DNA of 64,000 nt from CAZEHO01 sp964511945 (GTDB lineage: Bacteria; Actinomycetota; Acidimicrobiia; Spongiisociales; UBA11373). A program made the translations under genes and the position numbers. The number at the start of each line of letters is the position of its first letter. Position 1 is the stretch's first letter. Location of the stretch: contig CAZEHO010000002.1 of NCBI GenBank assembly GCA_964511945.1, positions 248,001 through 312,000 on the forward strand. Direction: 5' to 3'. Shown one piece after another: positions 1 to 9,618 of the stretch. Under the pieces are notes generated by a model. The model was not told the origin of the DNA and searched no databases. It saw only the letters and a list, made by a program, of their open reading frames with translations.

Positions 1-258
1 ATCGACCGGATCGTCGACGGCGTCGCGATGCCGACCGAGTTCATCGTGCCCGGTGGCACTGAGGTCGCGGCTGCACTCGACGTCGCTCGAACGGTGGTCC
101 GTCGCGCCGAGCGGCGTGCCGTGACCCATCTCGGTGAGGGCGCATCCGACTCGTCGGTGGTGCCATTTCTCAACCGTGCCGCCGACTACCTCTACGTGCT
201 GGCTCGAGCTGCTGAAGGCAACTGGGAGCCGAGCCGCCGAAAGGAGCAACGAACGTGA
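1..258 (+). CDS. ATP:cob(I)alamin adenosyltransferase, PduO type (C-terminal part)
   Basis: The frame is open from base 1, so the gene begins left of the window and only the last 85 codons are seen. The fragment has the family's FIVPGG motif, an arginine-rich helix (ARTVVRRAERRAV) and the LNRAADYLYVLAR motif near the end. The enzyme transfers the adenosyl group of ATP to cob(I)alamin, making the coenzyme B12 used by methylmalonyl-CoA mutase, whose large subunit is encoded at 16561. The TGA stop overlaps the GTG start of the next gene in GTGA, suggesting translational coupling. The family call is firm; the first part cannot be judged. Confidence 0.88.
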   Translation: MDRIVDGVAMPTEFIVPGGTEVAAALDVARTVVRRAERRAVTHLGEGASDSSVVPFLNRAADYLYVLARAAEGNWEPSRRKEQRT

Positions 259-1703
259 TTGAACTCGTCTCCGCCGGGTCCGTGGATTCGGCGAGCGCCG
301 GTGCCCTCATCATTGGAGTTCGGAAGGGTCCGGAGTTCGTCGGTGCCGGGGAGTGGATCGTTCAGCAGCTCGGTGACGATATCGCCCGGTATCTCGCCGG
401 GATGGAGTTCGAGGGGAAGCCCGGCCAGGTGGCCACCGTGCCCGGCGGCTCGACCGGCTACGAAGTCGTCGTGTTCGTGGGTCTCGGATCAGATCCCGAC
501 GCCGAAGGCATCCGCCAGGCGGCCGGCGTCGCCGGCAGATCCGCCATGAAGATCGGCCGAGTGGCGACCACGTTGCATCTCGAGGACGTCGACGGCGCCG
601 CCGGAGCCGCGGTGATGGGATTCGTGCTGGGTCAGTATTCGTTCGACCGGCATCGCAGCACATCGAAGCGGGCGCTGACGGAGGAACTGGCACTCATCGA
701 TGGAGATGAGGCTGCGCTCGCCGCCGGATCGGAAGCCCTCACGGTGACCGACGGAGTAATGCTGGCGCGCGACCTCATCAACGAGTCCGCTGTGAACAAG
801 CCGCCCGAGGCGCTTGCCGAGATCGCCCGCGGCATCGGGGAACGTACCGGCGTCCGGGTCCGTGTCTACGACGAGATCGAGTGCGCAGAGGAACGCTTCG
901 GCGGTCTGCTCGGGGTGAATGCCGGAGCGGCCCAACCTGCCCGCATGGTCGAGTTCTGGTATGAGCCGGAGGACGCCAAGGCGTTCGTGGCATTCGTCGG
1001 CAAAGGAATCGTGTTCGACTCCGGCGGGCTGTCGCTGAAGCCGGCGAACAGCATGGAGACCATGAAGACCGACATGTCCGGCGCCGCCGCCGTCTTCGGA
1101 GCGGTGCAGGCGATCGCGACACTCGGTCTCCCGGTGAAGGTGCTCGGCATCACGCCGCTGACGGAGAACATGCCGGGTGGAGCTGCAATCCGCCCCGGTG
1201 ACGTGCTCACGGCCCGCAACGGCAAGACCATCGAGGTGCTGAATACGGATGCCGAGGGCCGCCTGGTGCTTGCCGACGGTCTGTCGCTGGCAGTCGAGGC
1301 GGAACCCGACCTGATTGTCGATGCCGCCACCCTCACCGGTGCCTGCATGGTCGCTCTGGGGACCAAGATCGCCGGCCTGTTCGGCACCGACGACGGCGTT
1401 GCAACCGTGTCGGCCGCGGCGGAGGAGGCGGGGGAGCGGGTGTGGCATCTCCCGTTGCCCGCCGACCACCGCAAGAACATCGACAGCGACGTCGCCGATA
1501 TGAAGAACACCGGCAACCGCTACGGCGGAGCGATTCACGCCGGCCTGCTCCTCCAGGAGTTTGTCGGCGATGTTCCGTGGGCGCACCTCGATATCGCCGG
1601 ACCGGCGCGAGCGGGTGAGGCCGAGCACTACATCGCCAAAGGTGCAACCGGATTCGGCGTTCGCACGCTGGTCTCGGTCGCCGACAGACTGAGTCGCGGC
1701 TGA
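255..1703 (+). CDS. pepA: Leucyl aminopeptidase (M17 family)
   Basis: This 482-residue protein has the size and layout of cytosolic M17 aminopeptidases, which remove N-terminal residues from peptides using two metal ions. The catalytic domain shows the metal-binding GKGIVFDSGG stretch (K250, D255) and the signature NTDAEGR at residues 330-336; the N-terminal third is the usual variable domain. The GTG start at 255 is supported by AAGGAG at 241-246 and overlaps the stop of the cobalamin adenosyltransferase gene. A weak hairpin (GAGTGGC/GCCACTC) follows the stop at 1704-1731. Confidence 0.95.
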   Translation: MIELVSAGSVDSASAGALIIGVRKGPEFVGAGEWIVQQLGDDIARYLAGMEFEGKPGQVATVPGGSTGYEVVVFVGLGSDPDAEGIRQAAGVAGRSAMKIGRVATTLHLEDVDGAAGAAVMGFVLGQYSFDRHRSTSKRALTEELALIDGDEAALAAGSEALTVTDGVMLARDLINESAVNKPPEALAEIARGIGERTGVRVRVYDEIECAEERFGGLLGVNAGAAQPARMVEFWYEPEDAKAFVAFVGKGIVFDSGGLSLKPANSMETMKTDMSGAAAVFGAVQAIATLGLPVKVLGITPLTENMPGGAAIRPGDVLTARNGKTIEVLNTDAEGRLVLADGLSLAVEAEPDLIVDAATLTGACMVALGTKIAGLFGTDDGVATVSAAAEEAGERVWHLPLPADHRKNIDSDVADMKNTGNRYGGAIHAGLLLQEFVGDVPWAHLDIAGPARAGEAEHYIAKGATGFGVRTLVSVADRLSRG

Positions 1704-1747
1704 GAGTGGCGGTGCGAGGCGACGGCCACTCCGGGTAGCCTGCGGTC

Positions 1748-3022
1748 ATGGCGCGGCGCCTGCAAACCGTGTCCGTCGTCTTGGACGCCGTCGGTCTCCT
1801 GATCGCAACGGCGCTGGCTTCGGTCCTCACGTTCCAGACACTGCTTCCGTGGCGTTTCCGCGGCGACGTCTGGACACTCCTCGCCGCCCTCGGTGGCGGT
1901 GCCGTTGCCGGGCTCTTTCTCTCGACCCGCTACGGGGGCAACGGGGTCCCGCGTCCGTCGTACGGCCGCGCCGTCGGTCTGGTGTCGGTTGCATTGGGAG
2001 TGACCGCGCTCTCCATCGTGATCACCAGGGCGTACTGGTCGCGTCCGTTCCTGTTCGGCACAGTCGGGATCTGGTTCGTCCTCGCCATGGCGCACCGTGC
2101 CATCCGCCGGCGCCGCCCGTGGACCGAACCGATGGCAATCATCACCAATGAGAAGGTGCTCGTCGACCATCTGCGCTCCGCGCCGCATGTGAACGTCCAC
2201 ACCGTTTTGGATCCGGCCGGTCTCGTGCCCGAGGAGCCGCTTCCGACCGGAACCACCCTGGCTGTTGACCTGCGGGCGGTGCTATCCGAAGACATGGCCC
2301 GCTTCGTTTCCTCGTGCAGTATCGCCGGATATCCGATGCGCTCGCTGGTATCGACCTATGAGGCGCACACCGGACGGCTGGCGATCGTCCACCTCATGGA
2401 GGGGTGGGAACTCACGGTTCCGCTGTCCGGCAAGGTCCCGTATGTGAAGACCAAGCGGGTGATCGACACCCTCATGGTGACGGCGGCGGCACCGCTGGCG
2501 CTCGTGCTCGGCGGGATCATCGCAATCGCCGTGAAGGTGGATTCACCCGGTCCGATCATCTTCAGCCAACGCCGGATCGGCCTCGATGGACGTCCGTTCA
2601 CCCTGTACAAATTCCGGACGATGCGGTCCGCCGACGATCCGGATCGGCCGCGATTCGCCAGCCGCGGAGACGACCGGCTCACCCGCGTCGGCCGGTTCCT
2701 TCGCCTGATCCGCATCGACGAACTGCCCCAGTTGTGGAACGTGTTGCGCGGTGACCTCAGCCTGGTTGGGCCCCGCCCCGAGCAGGGACGGTTCGTAGAG
2801 CACTTCTCCGAGACGATCCCGTTCTACACCCACCGGCACCTGGTGCGGCCCGGGGTCACCGGGTGGGCCCAGGTGAACTACGGCTATGCCGACTCCGAGG
2901 CGGACACGATCGAGAAGCTTTCGTACGACCTCTACTACGTGAAGCACATCTCACCGTGGCTCGACATGGAGATTCTGGGGAAGAGCATCTGGACTGTGCT
3001 CACCGGCTTCGGAGCCCGGTAG
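1748..3022 (+). CDS. Polyprenyl-phosphate sugar-1-phosphate transferase (bacterial sugar transferase family)
   Basis: The protein has 424 residues. The first 110 or so contain several hydrophobic segments, then comes a linker domain, and from about residue 235 a complete bacterial sugar transferase domain: one membrane segment, the VKVDSPGPIIFSQRRIG and FTLYKFRTMR motifs, the DELPQLWNVLRGDLSLVGPRP catalytic region, and RPGVTGWAQVNYGY. Such enzymes start exopolysaccharide or glycan synthesis by moving a sugar phosphate from a nucleotide sugar to undecaprenyl phosphate at the membrane. A flippase gene lies directly downstream on the other strand, consistent with a small surface-glycan locus. 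The sugar cannot be told from sequence. Confidence 0.9.
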   Translation: MARRLQTVSVVLDAVGLLIATALASVLTFQTLLPWRFRGDVWTLLAALGGGAVAGLFLSTRYGGNGVPRPSYGRAVGLVSVALGVTALSIVITRAYWSRPFLFGTVGIWFVLAMAHRAIRRRRPWTEPMAIITNEKVLVDHLRSAPHVNVHTVLDPAGLVPEEPLPTGTTLAVDLRAVLSEDMARFVSSCSIAGYPMRSLVSTYEAHTGRLAIVHLMEGWELTVPLSGKVPYVKTKRVIDTLMVTAAAPLALVLGGIIAIAVKVDSPGPIIFSQRRIGLDGRPFTLYKFRTMRSADDPDRPRFASRGDDRLTRVGRFLRLIRIDELPQLWNVLRGDLSLVGPRPEQGRFVEHFSETIPFYTHRHLVRPGVTGWAQVNYGYADSEADTIEKLSYDLYYVKHISPWLDMEILGKSIWTVLTGFGAR

Positions 3023-3029
3023 CGCTCCG

Positions 3030-4262
3030 CTATTTGCGGATCGCCAGCACGGCGACGACCAGAGCGCTGAACGCCACCGCTTCACCGGTCAGGAACGCCC
3101 ATCCGACCCGCAGCGACGGCGTGCTGCCGGTCACGGCTACCACGACGGCGGCAACCACCAGACCGGCGAGCCAGGCGATGGCGAGGCGGCCGGTTGCCTT
3201 GGAGGCGATCAGCATCTGCTGAACGAACAGCGCCAGCGTGGCCAGGGCCGTGCCGGCGGCCGCCAGAGCGGCGAGGGTTGCTGAGGGCCGGAACTCCTCG
3301 CCGAGGAAGAGCTCGACGAGGGCAGGGCCGAGAGCATGTCCGGCGGCGTATCCGGCGGCGGCAAGAGCGGCACCGAGGACGGCGGTTCGAATCGCCCAGC
3401 GGTGCAGTGATCCGAGATCGCCCTTTTCGACCATCCGGGTGAACGGCGGGAGCACCCGGGAGATGAGGTTGTACGCCAGCGTCAGCGGCGCCCGGACCAG
3501 CAGGAACGTCTGGAAGAACACGCTGACCTCGGCGGCTGGGGCGCCGAGCCCGCCGACTACCAGAGGTCCGGCGGCGAGGATTGTCTGCGAGGAGGCGTTG
3601 GCAACGATGAACGTCGCCAGCGCGGCCGCGGTGCCCTGCTCGCGGCCGGCGCCGTTCTCCCGCTGCCGCTCGCCCCGGAAGGGGCGGAACACGAACACCA
3701 CCAAGGATCCGGCAACCAGTGTCCACCCGAGGCCGAGCGCACCCACCCCGGCCGCCAGCAGCGCGATGGCCAGCGCCAGCCGGAACACCGATTCGGCCAA
3801 GGTGGACAGCCCGTAGTCGCGATAGCGCCGTCGCCCGGCGAGGAAGCCCCGGCCGAGGGCGAACCCGCCGTATCCGGCGATCAGCACCGCCACGATCACC
3901 AGATAGAGGTTCTCGCCTTCGAAGAGCCGGTCGAGGGTGGCGGCGGCGAATGCGATCGACCCGCCGATCGCCACCACGATCACCGAGAGGAAGAGCAGCC
4001 ACGGTGCGGAATGCTCACGGTCGAGGTTGAGGCGACGGATGGTGAGTTGCTCCATCGGCATGAAAACCGTAGTGAACACGAGGAACTGGATCGTCCACAG
4101 CACGGTGATGGGTGCGAGTGCGGTCGGCCCCAGCACCCGGCCGGCGATCAGTTGGAAGAGATACGCGGCGATCGCGGCGACCAGCGTGCCCACGACCATC
4201 GTCGTGGTCCCGGAGCTGCGGGCGGTGCGTGCGGCGGCGGATCGAAACGAGATGTTGGACAT
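3030..4262 (-). CDS. Polysaccharide flippase-like membrane protein (MATE/Wzx superfamily)
   Basis: From an ATG at 4262 the protein has 410 residues made almost entirely of hydrophobic segments separated by short basic loops, with the pattern of Wzx/MATE-like lipid-linked oligosaccharide flippases. It may flip glycan intermediates made by the adjacent sugar transferase. An upstream ATG at 4370 would add 36 polar residues, but that stretch overlaps the start of the divergent gene at 4337, so the shorter form is preferred. It is convergent with the sugar transferase gene, eight bases apart. The superfamily is likely; the substrate is inferred from context. Confidence 0.7.
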   Translation of the reverse strand: MSNISFRSAAARTARSSGTTTMVVGTLVAAIAAYLFQLIAGRVLGPTALAPITVLWTIQFLVFTTVFMPMEQLTIRRLNLDREHSAPWLLFLSVIVVAIGGSIAFAAATLDRLFEGENLYLVIVAVLIAGYGGFALGRGFLAGRRRYRDYGLSTLAESVFRLALAIALLAAGVGALGLGWTLVAGSLVVFVFRPFRGERQRENGAGREQGTAAALATFIVANASSQTILAAGPLVVGGLGAPAAEVSVFFQTFLLVRAPLTLAYNLISRVLPPFTRMVEKGDLGSLHRWAIRTAVLGAALAAAGYAAGHALGPALVELFLGEEFRPSATLAALAAAGTALATLALFVQQMLIASKATGRLAIAWLAGLVVAAVVVAVTGSTPSLRVGWAFLTGEAVAFSALVVAVLAIRK

Positions 4263-4336
4263 CGGAAGTGCCGGCCGCTCATGGGGGAGTCCGGCCGGCT
4301 GCCCAAGGGTAGCGGTGGACCGTTCCGAACTGGTGT

Positions 4337-5746
4337 GTGATCGGTAGGCTGCCGCCGGAGATGCTGTCATCCTTCCGGCGCGAGCGCGGTCGGCCGGGAC
4401 ACTTCGACGGGGAACGCCGGGGCCGTTTCGGTGCTCTGATCGGGGCCGTCCCGCTGCTGATCTGGTGGGCAGGCTGGTTCCCGGGGTTCATGGATGACGC
4501 CGCCGTGCGGCAGTGGGTCGAGATCGACGGGGGCCAGTTCACCAACGCTGCGCCGGGTTTCCACACTGTGGCCCTCTGGCTGGTGAGCTTCGGTGGGCGC
4601 GCCCCGGCGCTTGCCTCCCTGGTGCAGATCCTCGTCTTCACGGTCCTGATGGCGGTGATTGCCGGCCGTCTGACCCGCCTCGGAGTTCCATGGCAGGTGG
4701 CGGCGCTGATCGCGGCCGGTGCCGGCTGGCTCCCGGCGGTGGGGTCGACGATGTCGGCGGCCTGGCCCGAGACCGCCCATGCGCTCGCCGCAATGTGGGC
4801 CTTTGCAGAGCTCCTCGAGATTGCCCGCGGAGGAAGAGAAGCATTGGCGACCGTCTCGCTGCCGATCCGGCTCGGGTTCGCCCTCGGACTCATGTGGGTG
4901 ACGAGCCATACCGGTGTCGTGGTCGCGGTGGCGGTGGGTGCGGTGCTGCTGGTGCTGGTCCGCGACGACCCGGTGCTGGTGCTCCCGGGAGCTGGGGCCA
5001 CCTTCGGTCTCGTGCTCGTCGTCCAGCTCGGGCTGTTTCCACTCGCCGGGGTCGATAGAGAGGTTCGTCCGATCGGGGAGGCTTATGCCCCCGAAGTGGC
5101 CGCGGTATACCAGCACCATCCCGACGAGTTTGAGGCCGGCGACGTGGCGCTGCTGCGGGCGGTCGCCCCGCTGGAGGTCTGGGAGGGCTCTTACCGCTGC
5201 GAGGACGGCAATGCCCTGCTCGCGGACCCGGAGTTCGACACCACCGTTATCCGCGGCGACCCGGCCGCGTATCGCGGTCTGGTGGTGCGGGCCACCCTCA
5301 TCGCTCCGGAGACCGTTCTCGGCCATCGGGTGTGCGCAGCCGCATTTGTCTTCGTCCCGCCTCATCCTGAGGGCCAGTCGTTTGCGACGATGCCGCGTGA
5401 GATCCCGGACAATGACATCGGCTTGCGGCTGCGCCCGCTGGTGTCGGGGTTCCACAGCCTGACGAGCGGGATGCTGGAGCGATCGAGTCTCCCCGGCAAC
5501 CTGTGGCTTGGCTGGCGGCCGGGCGTCTTGCTCGGATTCGCACTGATCGGGTACTTCGTGGCGGCCGTCCGGCACCGTTTCCGGCTGCTGCTACCGGGGC
5601 TCCTGCTGGTGTCCCAGCTGCTCGTGGTGGTGGTGACTGTGCGAACCCCGGCATTCAGCGAGGTCGCCGCCCTCTACCTGCTGTCGCTGGTCAGTATTGC
5701 GCTCTGGTGGCCGGCAACGAGAGGCCGGCCACTCGAGCTCGGCTGA
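4337..5746 (+). CDS. Large multi-spanning membrane protein, possibly GT-C-like
   Basis: The protein has 469 residues with about nine or ten hydrophobic segments. After the first one comes a loop reading PGFMDDAAVRQWVEI, followed by a conserved-looking FHTVALWLV. This resembles the first extracytoplasmic loop of some GT-C-type membrane glycosyltransferases, where acidic residues sit next to the membrane. A soluble region of about 150 residues (roughly 230-375) contains two cysteines and could be periplasmic. It is divergent from the flippase gene and ends exactly where the next, opposing gene ends, with no gap. I do not recognise a defined family; a role in surface glycan assembly is only inferred from neighbours. 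Confidence 0.75.
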   Translation: MIGRLPPEMLSSFRRERGRPGHFDGERRGRFGALIGAVPLLIWWAGWFPGFMDDAAVRQWVEIDGGQFTNAAPGFHTVALWLVSFGGRAPALASLVQILVFTVLMAVIAGRLTRLGVPWQVAALIAAGAGWLPAVGSTMSAAWPETAHALAAMWAFAELLEIARGGREALATVSLPIRLGFALGLMWVTSHTGVVVAVAVGAVLLVLVRDDPVLVLPGAGATFGLVLVVQLGLFPLAGVDREVRPIGEAYAPEVAAVYQHHPDEFEAGDVALLRAVAPLEVWEGSYRCEDGNALLADPEFDTTVIRGDPAAYRGLVVRATLIAPETVLGHRVCAAAFVFVPPHPEGQSFATMPREIPDNDIGLRLRPLVSGFHSLTSGMLERSSLPGNLWLGWRPGVLLGFALIGYFVAAVRHRFRLLLPGLLLVSQLLVVVVTVRTPAFSEVAALYLLSLVSIALWWPATRGRPLELG

Positions 5747-8716
5747 TCAGGAGCCGGGCGTTCCGTCGATCTCACGGTCGGCAACCACGTCACCAGACAG
5801 GCTCTCGCGGACTGCCAGTCCAACCTTCCCATCCGGATCGTTGAACAGGACCGCAAGGTCGGTGGTGCCTTCGATCGGGTCGAGATCCGCCGCTCCGAAG
5901 GGGAACAGGGGTCCGGCGAGGAGCCCGCCGCCCGCACCATCCACTACGGCAACGGTGGTGGAGCCGTCGTCGGCGGTTCCCATCACGGCGACCACCGGGT
6001 TGCCGTGGTCACCGAAGGCGGTGATCGACTCGGCCTCGTAGGCGTCCACGAGGGGCAGTTGCAGTGTCGAGACGCGGGATCGGGCCACGAGGTCCACGAA
6101 GTCGACATGGATGTTCCCGCCGCTGCGGCGCAGGATGGCCACCTGCGGGTAGTCCTCGCCGAGGTAGGCCGGTTCGAGGTCCCGTACCTTGATGTTGCGG
6201 TTGACGACGAGCCGCTCGGCGGTGACCCGGCTGGCGTCGATCACCTGCAGGTCGACTCTGCGGTTCTCGAGGCGACCGATGACGGCGAGTTCCGGCAGAG
6301 ATCCGCCGAGATAGTCGGGGAGGACTTCTAGATCGATCGGAGTCATCCGGGATGCCAGCTTGAAGATGTCGAGCCGCTTGCCGGTCGCAGCGTTGAACAG
6401 GAGCACCCGGTTGGAGGCGCCCGGCAACGCCGACAGCAGAGCAACGGTCGGCGCGCCGGTCTCTGCTCCACGATCGAACACCTCGATGTCCAGCCAGGCG
6501 TAGCGGACGTTGAGACGGCGTTCGTTGAGGATCTCGCCGGTTCCAGTGTCGACGGTGACGAAGAAGTCGTAGTCGTCGGCACGGTTCAGCAACACGACCA
6601 CGTCGGCTGCAGGGCTTCCGCCGATATCGCCGATTTCGACCACGTCGCGGGGGACGAAGCTGCCCTCCTTCACGACGACATCGACGTGCACGGCGTCACC
6701 GGCGGTCACGATCAGATGCGCGAGACCGTCATCGCCGACGGCGGCCACGGCCGTGTCGGTCACCCCGTCGCCGCTGACGTCGGGGATGCTCGCCAGTGCG
6801 GTTCCGGTGGCCAGTTCCGGGGTCTGCTCGACCGGCTCGATCGGAACCACCGGCACGGTGGTGGTTGTGGTCGTCGGCGGCACTGTGGTCGTGGTGGTCG
6901 GTGGCACTGTGGTCGTGGTGGTCGTCGTGGTGACGATCTCCTCGGCGGGGGCGACCTCCGGCCCGGGGCAGGCGACCGGGATCTGGGCGTCCATGGTCCA
7001 CGGCCCGCCGTTGTCGGCTTCGACCGTCACCTGGAACGTGGCCGCGTAGCCGTCGGGGGCATGGGGAGAGATGCGGAAGTCCCAGTCACCGCTGTGTGTT
7101 CCGAGTGCGCCGGCCGTGATGTCATCCATCGCCGAGCCGATGTTCCACATGATGCCGAGGTAGGGATCCCGGGTGGAGATGGTGGCCTTGAGATCGATCA
7201 CCGACTCACCTTCGTTGCGGAAGGTGGTGTAGACCTCGATGTCCTCGCCGCAGGCGGCTATGCCGTCACCGTTGCCGGCGCTGTCTTCGATGTTGTCGTC
7301 GTCGATGCTCAGCGATGCGAGCACGAGCGGGCCACCTTCGGGGAGGGGGCTCAGGCCCGGCCCGGAGCAGGGCGGAACCTCGGGCGGCGGCGCACCAATG
7401 TTGTACACCTGCATTGAGCGCAAACCGAGCAGCGTCCGCAGGTCTCGGGTTGGGAACGCCTTGGATCCGTGACTGCCGGCGAAGGTGATCTCGAGGGCGG
7501 CTCCGGTGGCCGAGCAGGCGGTGATCTCGGCGCTGGTGACGCTGCTCACGCCGGGAAGCAGCGTGGCCAGTTCATCGCCGGTGTAGTCCCTGGTCCAGCG
7601 GCCGTGACGGTTCCCGACCTCGGGCAGCACCGACCAGTGGTCGTCCACCGATCGGAGGTAGGGGATCGCTGCTCTGAAACCGTGTTCGGAGTTCTCGGTG
7701 CTGCCAAACGTGCTCGAGGAATAGAAGGCCTCGATCGGAATCATCTCGTCGCCCCAGGTGGAGAAGGGGTGGTATGCCACCTTGCCGGTGGTGGCCCTGA
7801 CGGCATTGATCCAAGCCGTTTGCCCGTGACCCCATCCGACGTAGAACTGATCGACGGTGGTGTCGTAGATGTCACATGAGCACCACGGGCGGTTCTCAGC
7901 GTCGCCCCGAACGATGGCACGGTGCAGCGCGTAGGAGCGAGCGGCGACGGCCTGCGCCTCGAGTGCGGCTGCGCCACCGACCTCGCCCCAGAAGTACGGC
8001 ATCTCTGAGATCCCAAGCAGATAGTCCTCGATGTCGATCTCCACCGAGATGTTGAGGCCGGCACCGTTGTCGGGCCGGATGTGGATGTCGCCCCGTGCGT
8101 ACTGGCAGGGCCGGTAGACCACGCCGCCCTCGGCGTTCCAGTCGGGGAGGCTGCAGCCTTCGATCTGGAGGCCGACCGAGGGAACGGTGTCCCAGCCGTC
8201 CCAGGTGGCATCGATCCGGCACGGTCCTTCGAGAGTTCCGGAGGGAGCAGTGACCCGGCACCACCCGCTGCCGAGGTCTGTGATCGTCACGGTCTGGCCG
8301 ACGGTGGCGATCACCGCGGCGTCTCCGAGGGTGAAGACGACTGGTTCAGCGCTGCCGGCCCAGGTGCGGAACACCGTAAGCCGGTATTGAGTCCGCTCCT
8401 GCTGCAGACCGACCCAGATCGGTTCCGCTGCGATCTCCGGATCGAGGTCACCGACCGTCGTTCCGGTGAAGTAGTGGGTGATGATCTCCTGCCACGTTGC
8501 ACCCTCGAGAGCCATGCCGTAGGCACCGAACTGGCTCATCCCGACGGAGTGTCCGAAGCCGCCGCCTTCAAAGGTGATCTGATCTGCGGTGGCAGCACGA
8601 CCCTCGGTGTTGGGCAGCAGGACGACGGTGGCCAGCAGCATGAGCGCCAGCGCCACCGAGCCCACCGTCGTCCGGCGCCCGACCTGGTAAGAGTGCCGAG
8701 AGTAGCCGCGTCGCAT
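5747..8716 (-). CDS. Exported SpoIID/LytB-domain protein with Thr-rich linker and propeller-like tail
   Basis: This 989-residue protein has a basic N-terminus and a membrane or signal segment (about 17-42). A SpoIID/LytB domain follows, recognisable from GGGFGHSVGMSQFGAYGMA, the GISEMPYFWGE...ALEAQAVAARSYAL core and the later YTGDELATLLPG stretch. A middle domain of about 100 residues looks like a beta-sandwich. A run of Thr, Val and Pro (about 598-630) leads to a C-terminal 340 residues of repeated DVSGDGVTDTAV, DIGGSPAADVVVL-like units typical of FG-GAP/VCBS propellers. SpoIID-type domains act on peptidoglycan glycan strands, so a cell-wall role outside the membrane is likely. A non-sporulating actinobacterium would use it in growth or division rather than engulfment. 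Confidence 0.85.
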   Translation of the reverse strand: MRRGYSRHSYQVGRRTTVGSVALALMLLATVVLLPNTEGRAATADQITFEGGGFGHSVGMSQFGAYGMALEGATWQEIITHYFTGTTVGDLDPEIAAEPIWVGLQQERTQYRLTVFRTWAGSAEPVVFTLGDAAVIATVGQTVTITDLGSGWCRVTAPSGTLEGPCRIDATWDGWDTVPSVGLQIEGCSLPDWNAEGGVVYRPCQYARGDIHIRPDNGAGLNISVEIDIEDYLLGISEMPYFWGEVGGAAALEAQAVAARSYALHRAIVRGDAENRPWCSCDIYDTTVDQFYVGWGHGQTAWINAVRATTGKVAYHPFSTWGDEMIPIEAFYSSSTFGSTENSEHGFRAAIPYLRSVDDHWSVLPEVGNRHGRWTRDYTGDELATLLPGVSSVTSAEITACSATGAALEITFAGSHGSKAFPTRDLRTLLGLRSMQVYNIGAPPPEVPPCSGPGLSPLPEGGPLVLASLSIDDDNIEDSAGNGDGIAACGEDIEVYTTFRNEGESVIDLKATISTRDPYLGIMWNIGSAMDDITAGALGTHSGDWDFRISPHAPDGYAATFQVTVEADNGGPWTMDAQIPVACPGPEVAPAEEIVTTTTTTTTVPPTTTTTVPPTTTTTTVPVVPIEPVEQTPELATGTALASIPDVSGDGVTDTAVAAVGDDGLAHLIVTAGDAVHVDVVVKEGSFVPRDVVEIGDIGGSPAADVVVLLNRADDYDFFVTVDTGTGEILNERRLNVRYAWLDIEVFDRGAETGAPTVALLSALPGASNRVLLFNAATGKRLDIFKLASRMTPIDLEVLPDYLGGSLPELAVIGRLENRRVDLQVIDASRVTAERLVVNRNIKVRDLEPAYLGEDYPQVAILRRSGGNIHVDFVDLVARSRVSTLQLPLVDAYEAESITAFGDHGNPVVAVMGTADDGSTTVAVVDGAGGGLLAGPLFPFGAADLDPIEGTTDLAVLFNDPDGKVGLAVRESLSGDVVADREIDGTPGS

Positions 8717-8834
8717 ACTCTCCGCATCGGATGCAGGGTGGTCGGATTGAGTACTTTCTGAAGCGAAAGTGACTACATGGAGTAGCTATTGTGATGACTA
8801 GTCAGTCGCGCTCCGCGTGGAGGGCGACCGTGAG
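8717..8834. promoter_or_regulatory. Intergenic region with three short palindromes upstream of the SpoIID-like gene
   Basis: This gap is AT-richer than its surroundings and lies just upstream of the leftward gene that starts at 8716. It holds ACTTTC-N6-GAAAGT (8753-8770), CTAC-ATGGA-GTAG (8772-8784) and GACTAGTC (8796-8803). The spacing and position fit operator sites or a leader hairpin, but no known riboswitch or regulator site is recognised. Confidence 0.35.
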
Positions 8835-9587
8835 TCAGCGGAGCGCTTCGGCCAGCTTCGGAAGCGCAGTGCCGGCCGGGGCGTCGATCCGGGCGGCAGC
8901 GAGGTCGTCGAATTCAGTAGCCCCCTGATTGAGAATCACCAGGGGATTGCCGGCGCGGACGACCTCGAGGGGGATCGATGCGGCCGGGAAGACCGACAGG
9001 GTCGAGCCGATTGCGAGCACGGCGTCGGCCTCGGTGGCCATCCAGAAGGCCCGATCGGTGGCGACGGGCGGGAGCGTCTCGCCGAACATCACCACGGTGG
9101 TCTTGAGGATGCCGTTGCACAGCAGACAGTGGGGATCCTCCTCGCCATGGTCGAGGCGCTTGACGACCTCGGTCGTTGCCATGCGGTCGCCGCAGTCCAT
9201 GCACACGGTGCTGTGAGCGTTGCCGTGGAGTTCGACGACGGCGTCGGTGGGGAGTCCGGCCCTCTGGTGGAGTCCGTCGATGTTCTGGGTAACGCAGCCG
9301 ATCATGCGCCCGGTCTTGAAGAGAGCCGCCACCGCCTTGTGGGCAGCGTTCGGTTTGGCGCCGAGTGAGCCGGAGCCGGCCCGCATCTGCCACGAGCGCT
9401 TGCGCGTTTCGGGGTTCGAGAGATACCGCTCGATCGTGAACTCCGCAGGATCGACCCGTGTCCACACTCCGTCAGGGCCGCGGAAGTCGGGGATGCCGGA
9501 TTCGGTCGAGATCCCGGCGCCGGTGAATATGAGCATCCGGCTGCGATCGTCGAGGATCTCGATTGCCCGCTGCAGTGCACCGTCCAT
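8835..9587 (-). CDS. cobB: NAD-dependent protein deacylase (sirtuin, Sir2 family)
   Basis: This 250-residue protein has the full sirtuin core: GAGISTESGIPDFRG at 23-37 for NAD binding, QNID at 101-104, the catalytic histidine in LHG (H121), and four zinc cysteines (C129, C132, C154, C157). GSTLSVFPA and a late NQG motif complete the Rossmann fold. It removes acyl groups from lysines using NAD, giving nicotinamide and O-acyl-ADP-ribose, in the cytoplasm. The Ala/Tyr/Arg residues that mark desuccinylases of the CobB type were not traced, so substrate preference is open. It is co-directional with its neighbours on both sides. Confidence 0.93.
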   Translation of the reverse strand: MDGALQRAIEILDDRSRMLIFTGAGISTESGIPDFRGPDGVWTRVDPAEFTIERYLSNPETRKRSWQMRAGSGSLGAKPNAAHKAVAALFKTGRMIGCVTQNIDGLHQRAGLPTDAVVELHGNAHSTVCMDCGDRMATTEVVKRLDHGEEDPHCLLCNGILKTTVVMFGETLPPVATDRAFWMATEADAVLAIGSTLSVFPAASIPLEVVRAGNPLVILNQGATEFDDLAAARIDAPAGTALPKLAEALR

Positions 9588-9618
9588 CCCGCCGATCGTA
9601 TCGCATGTCGTTCGGAGG

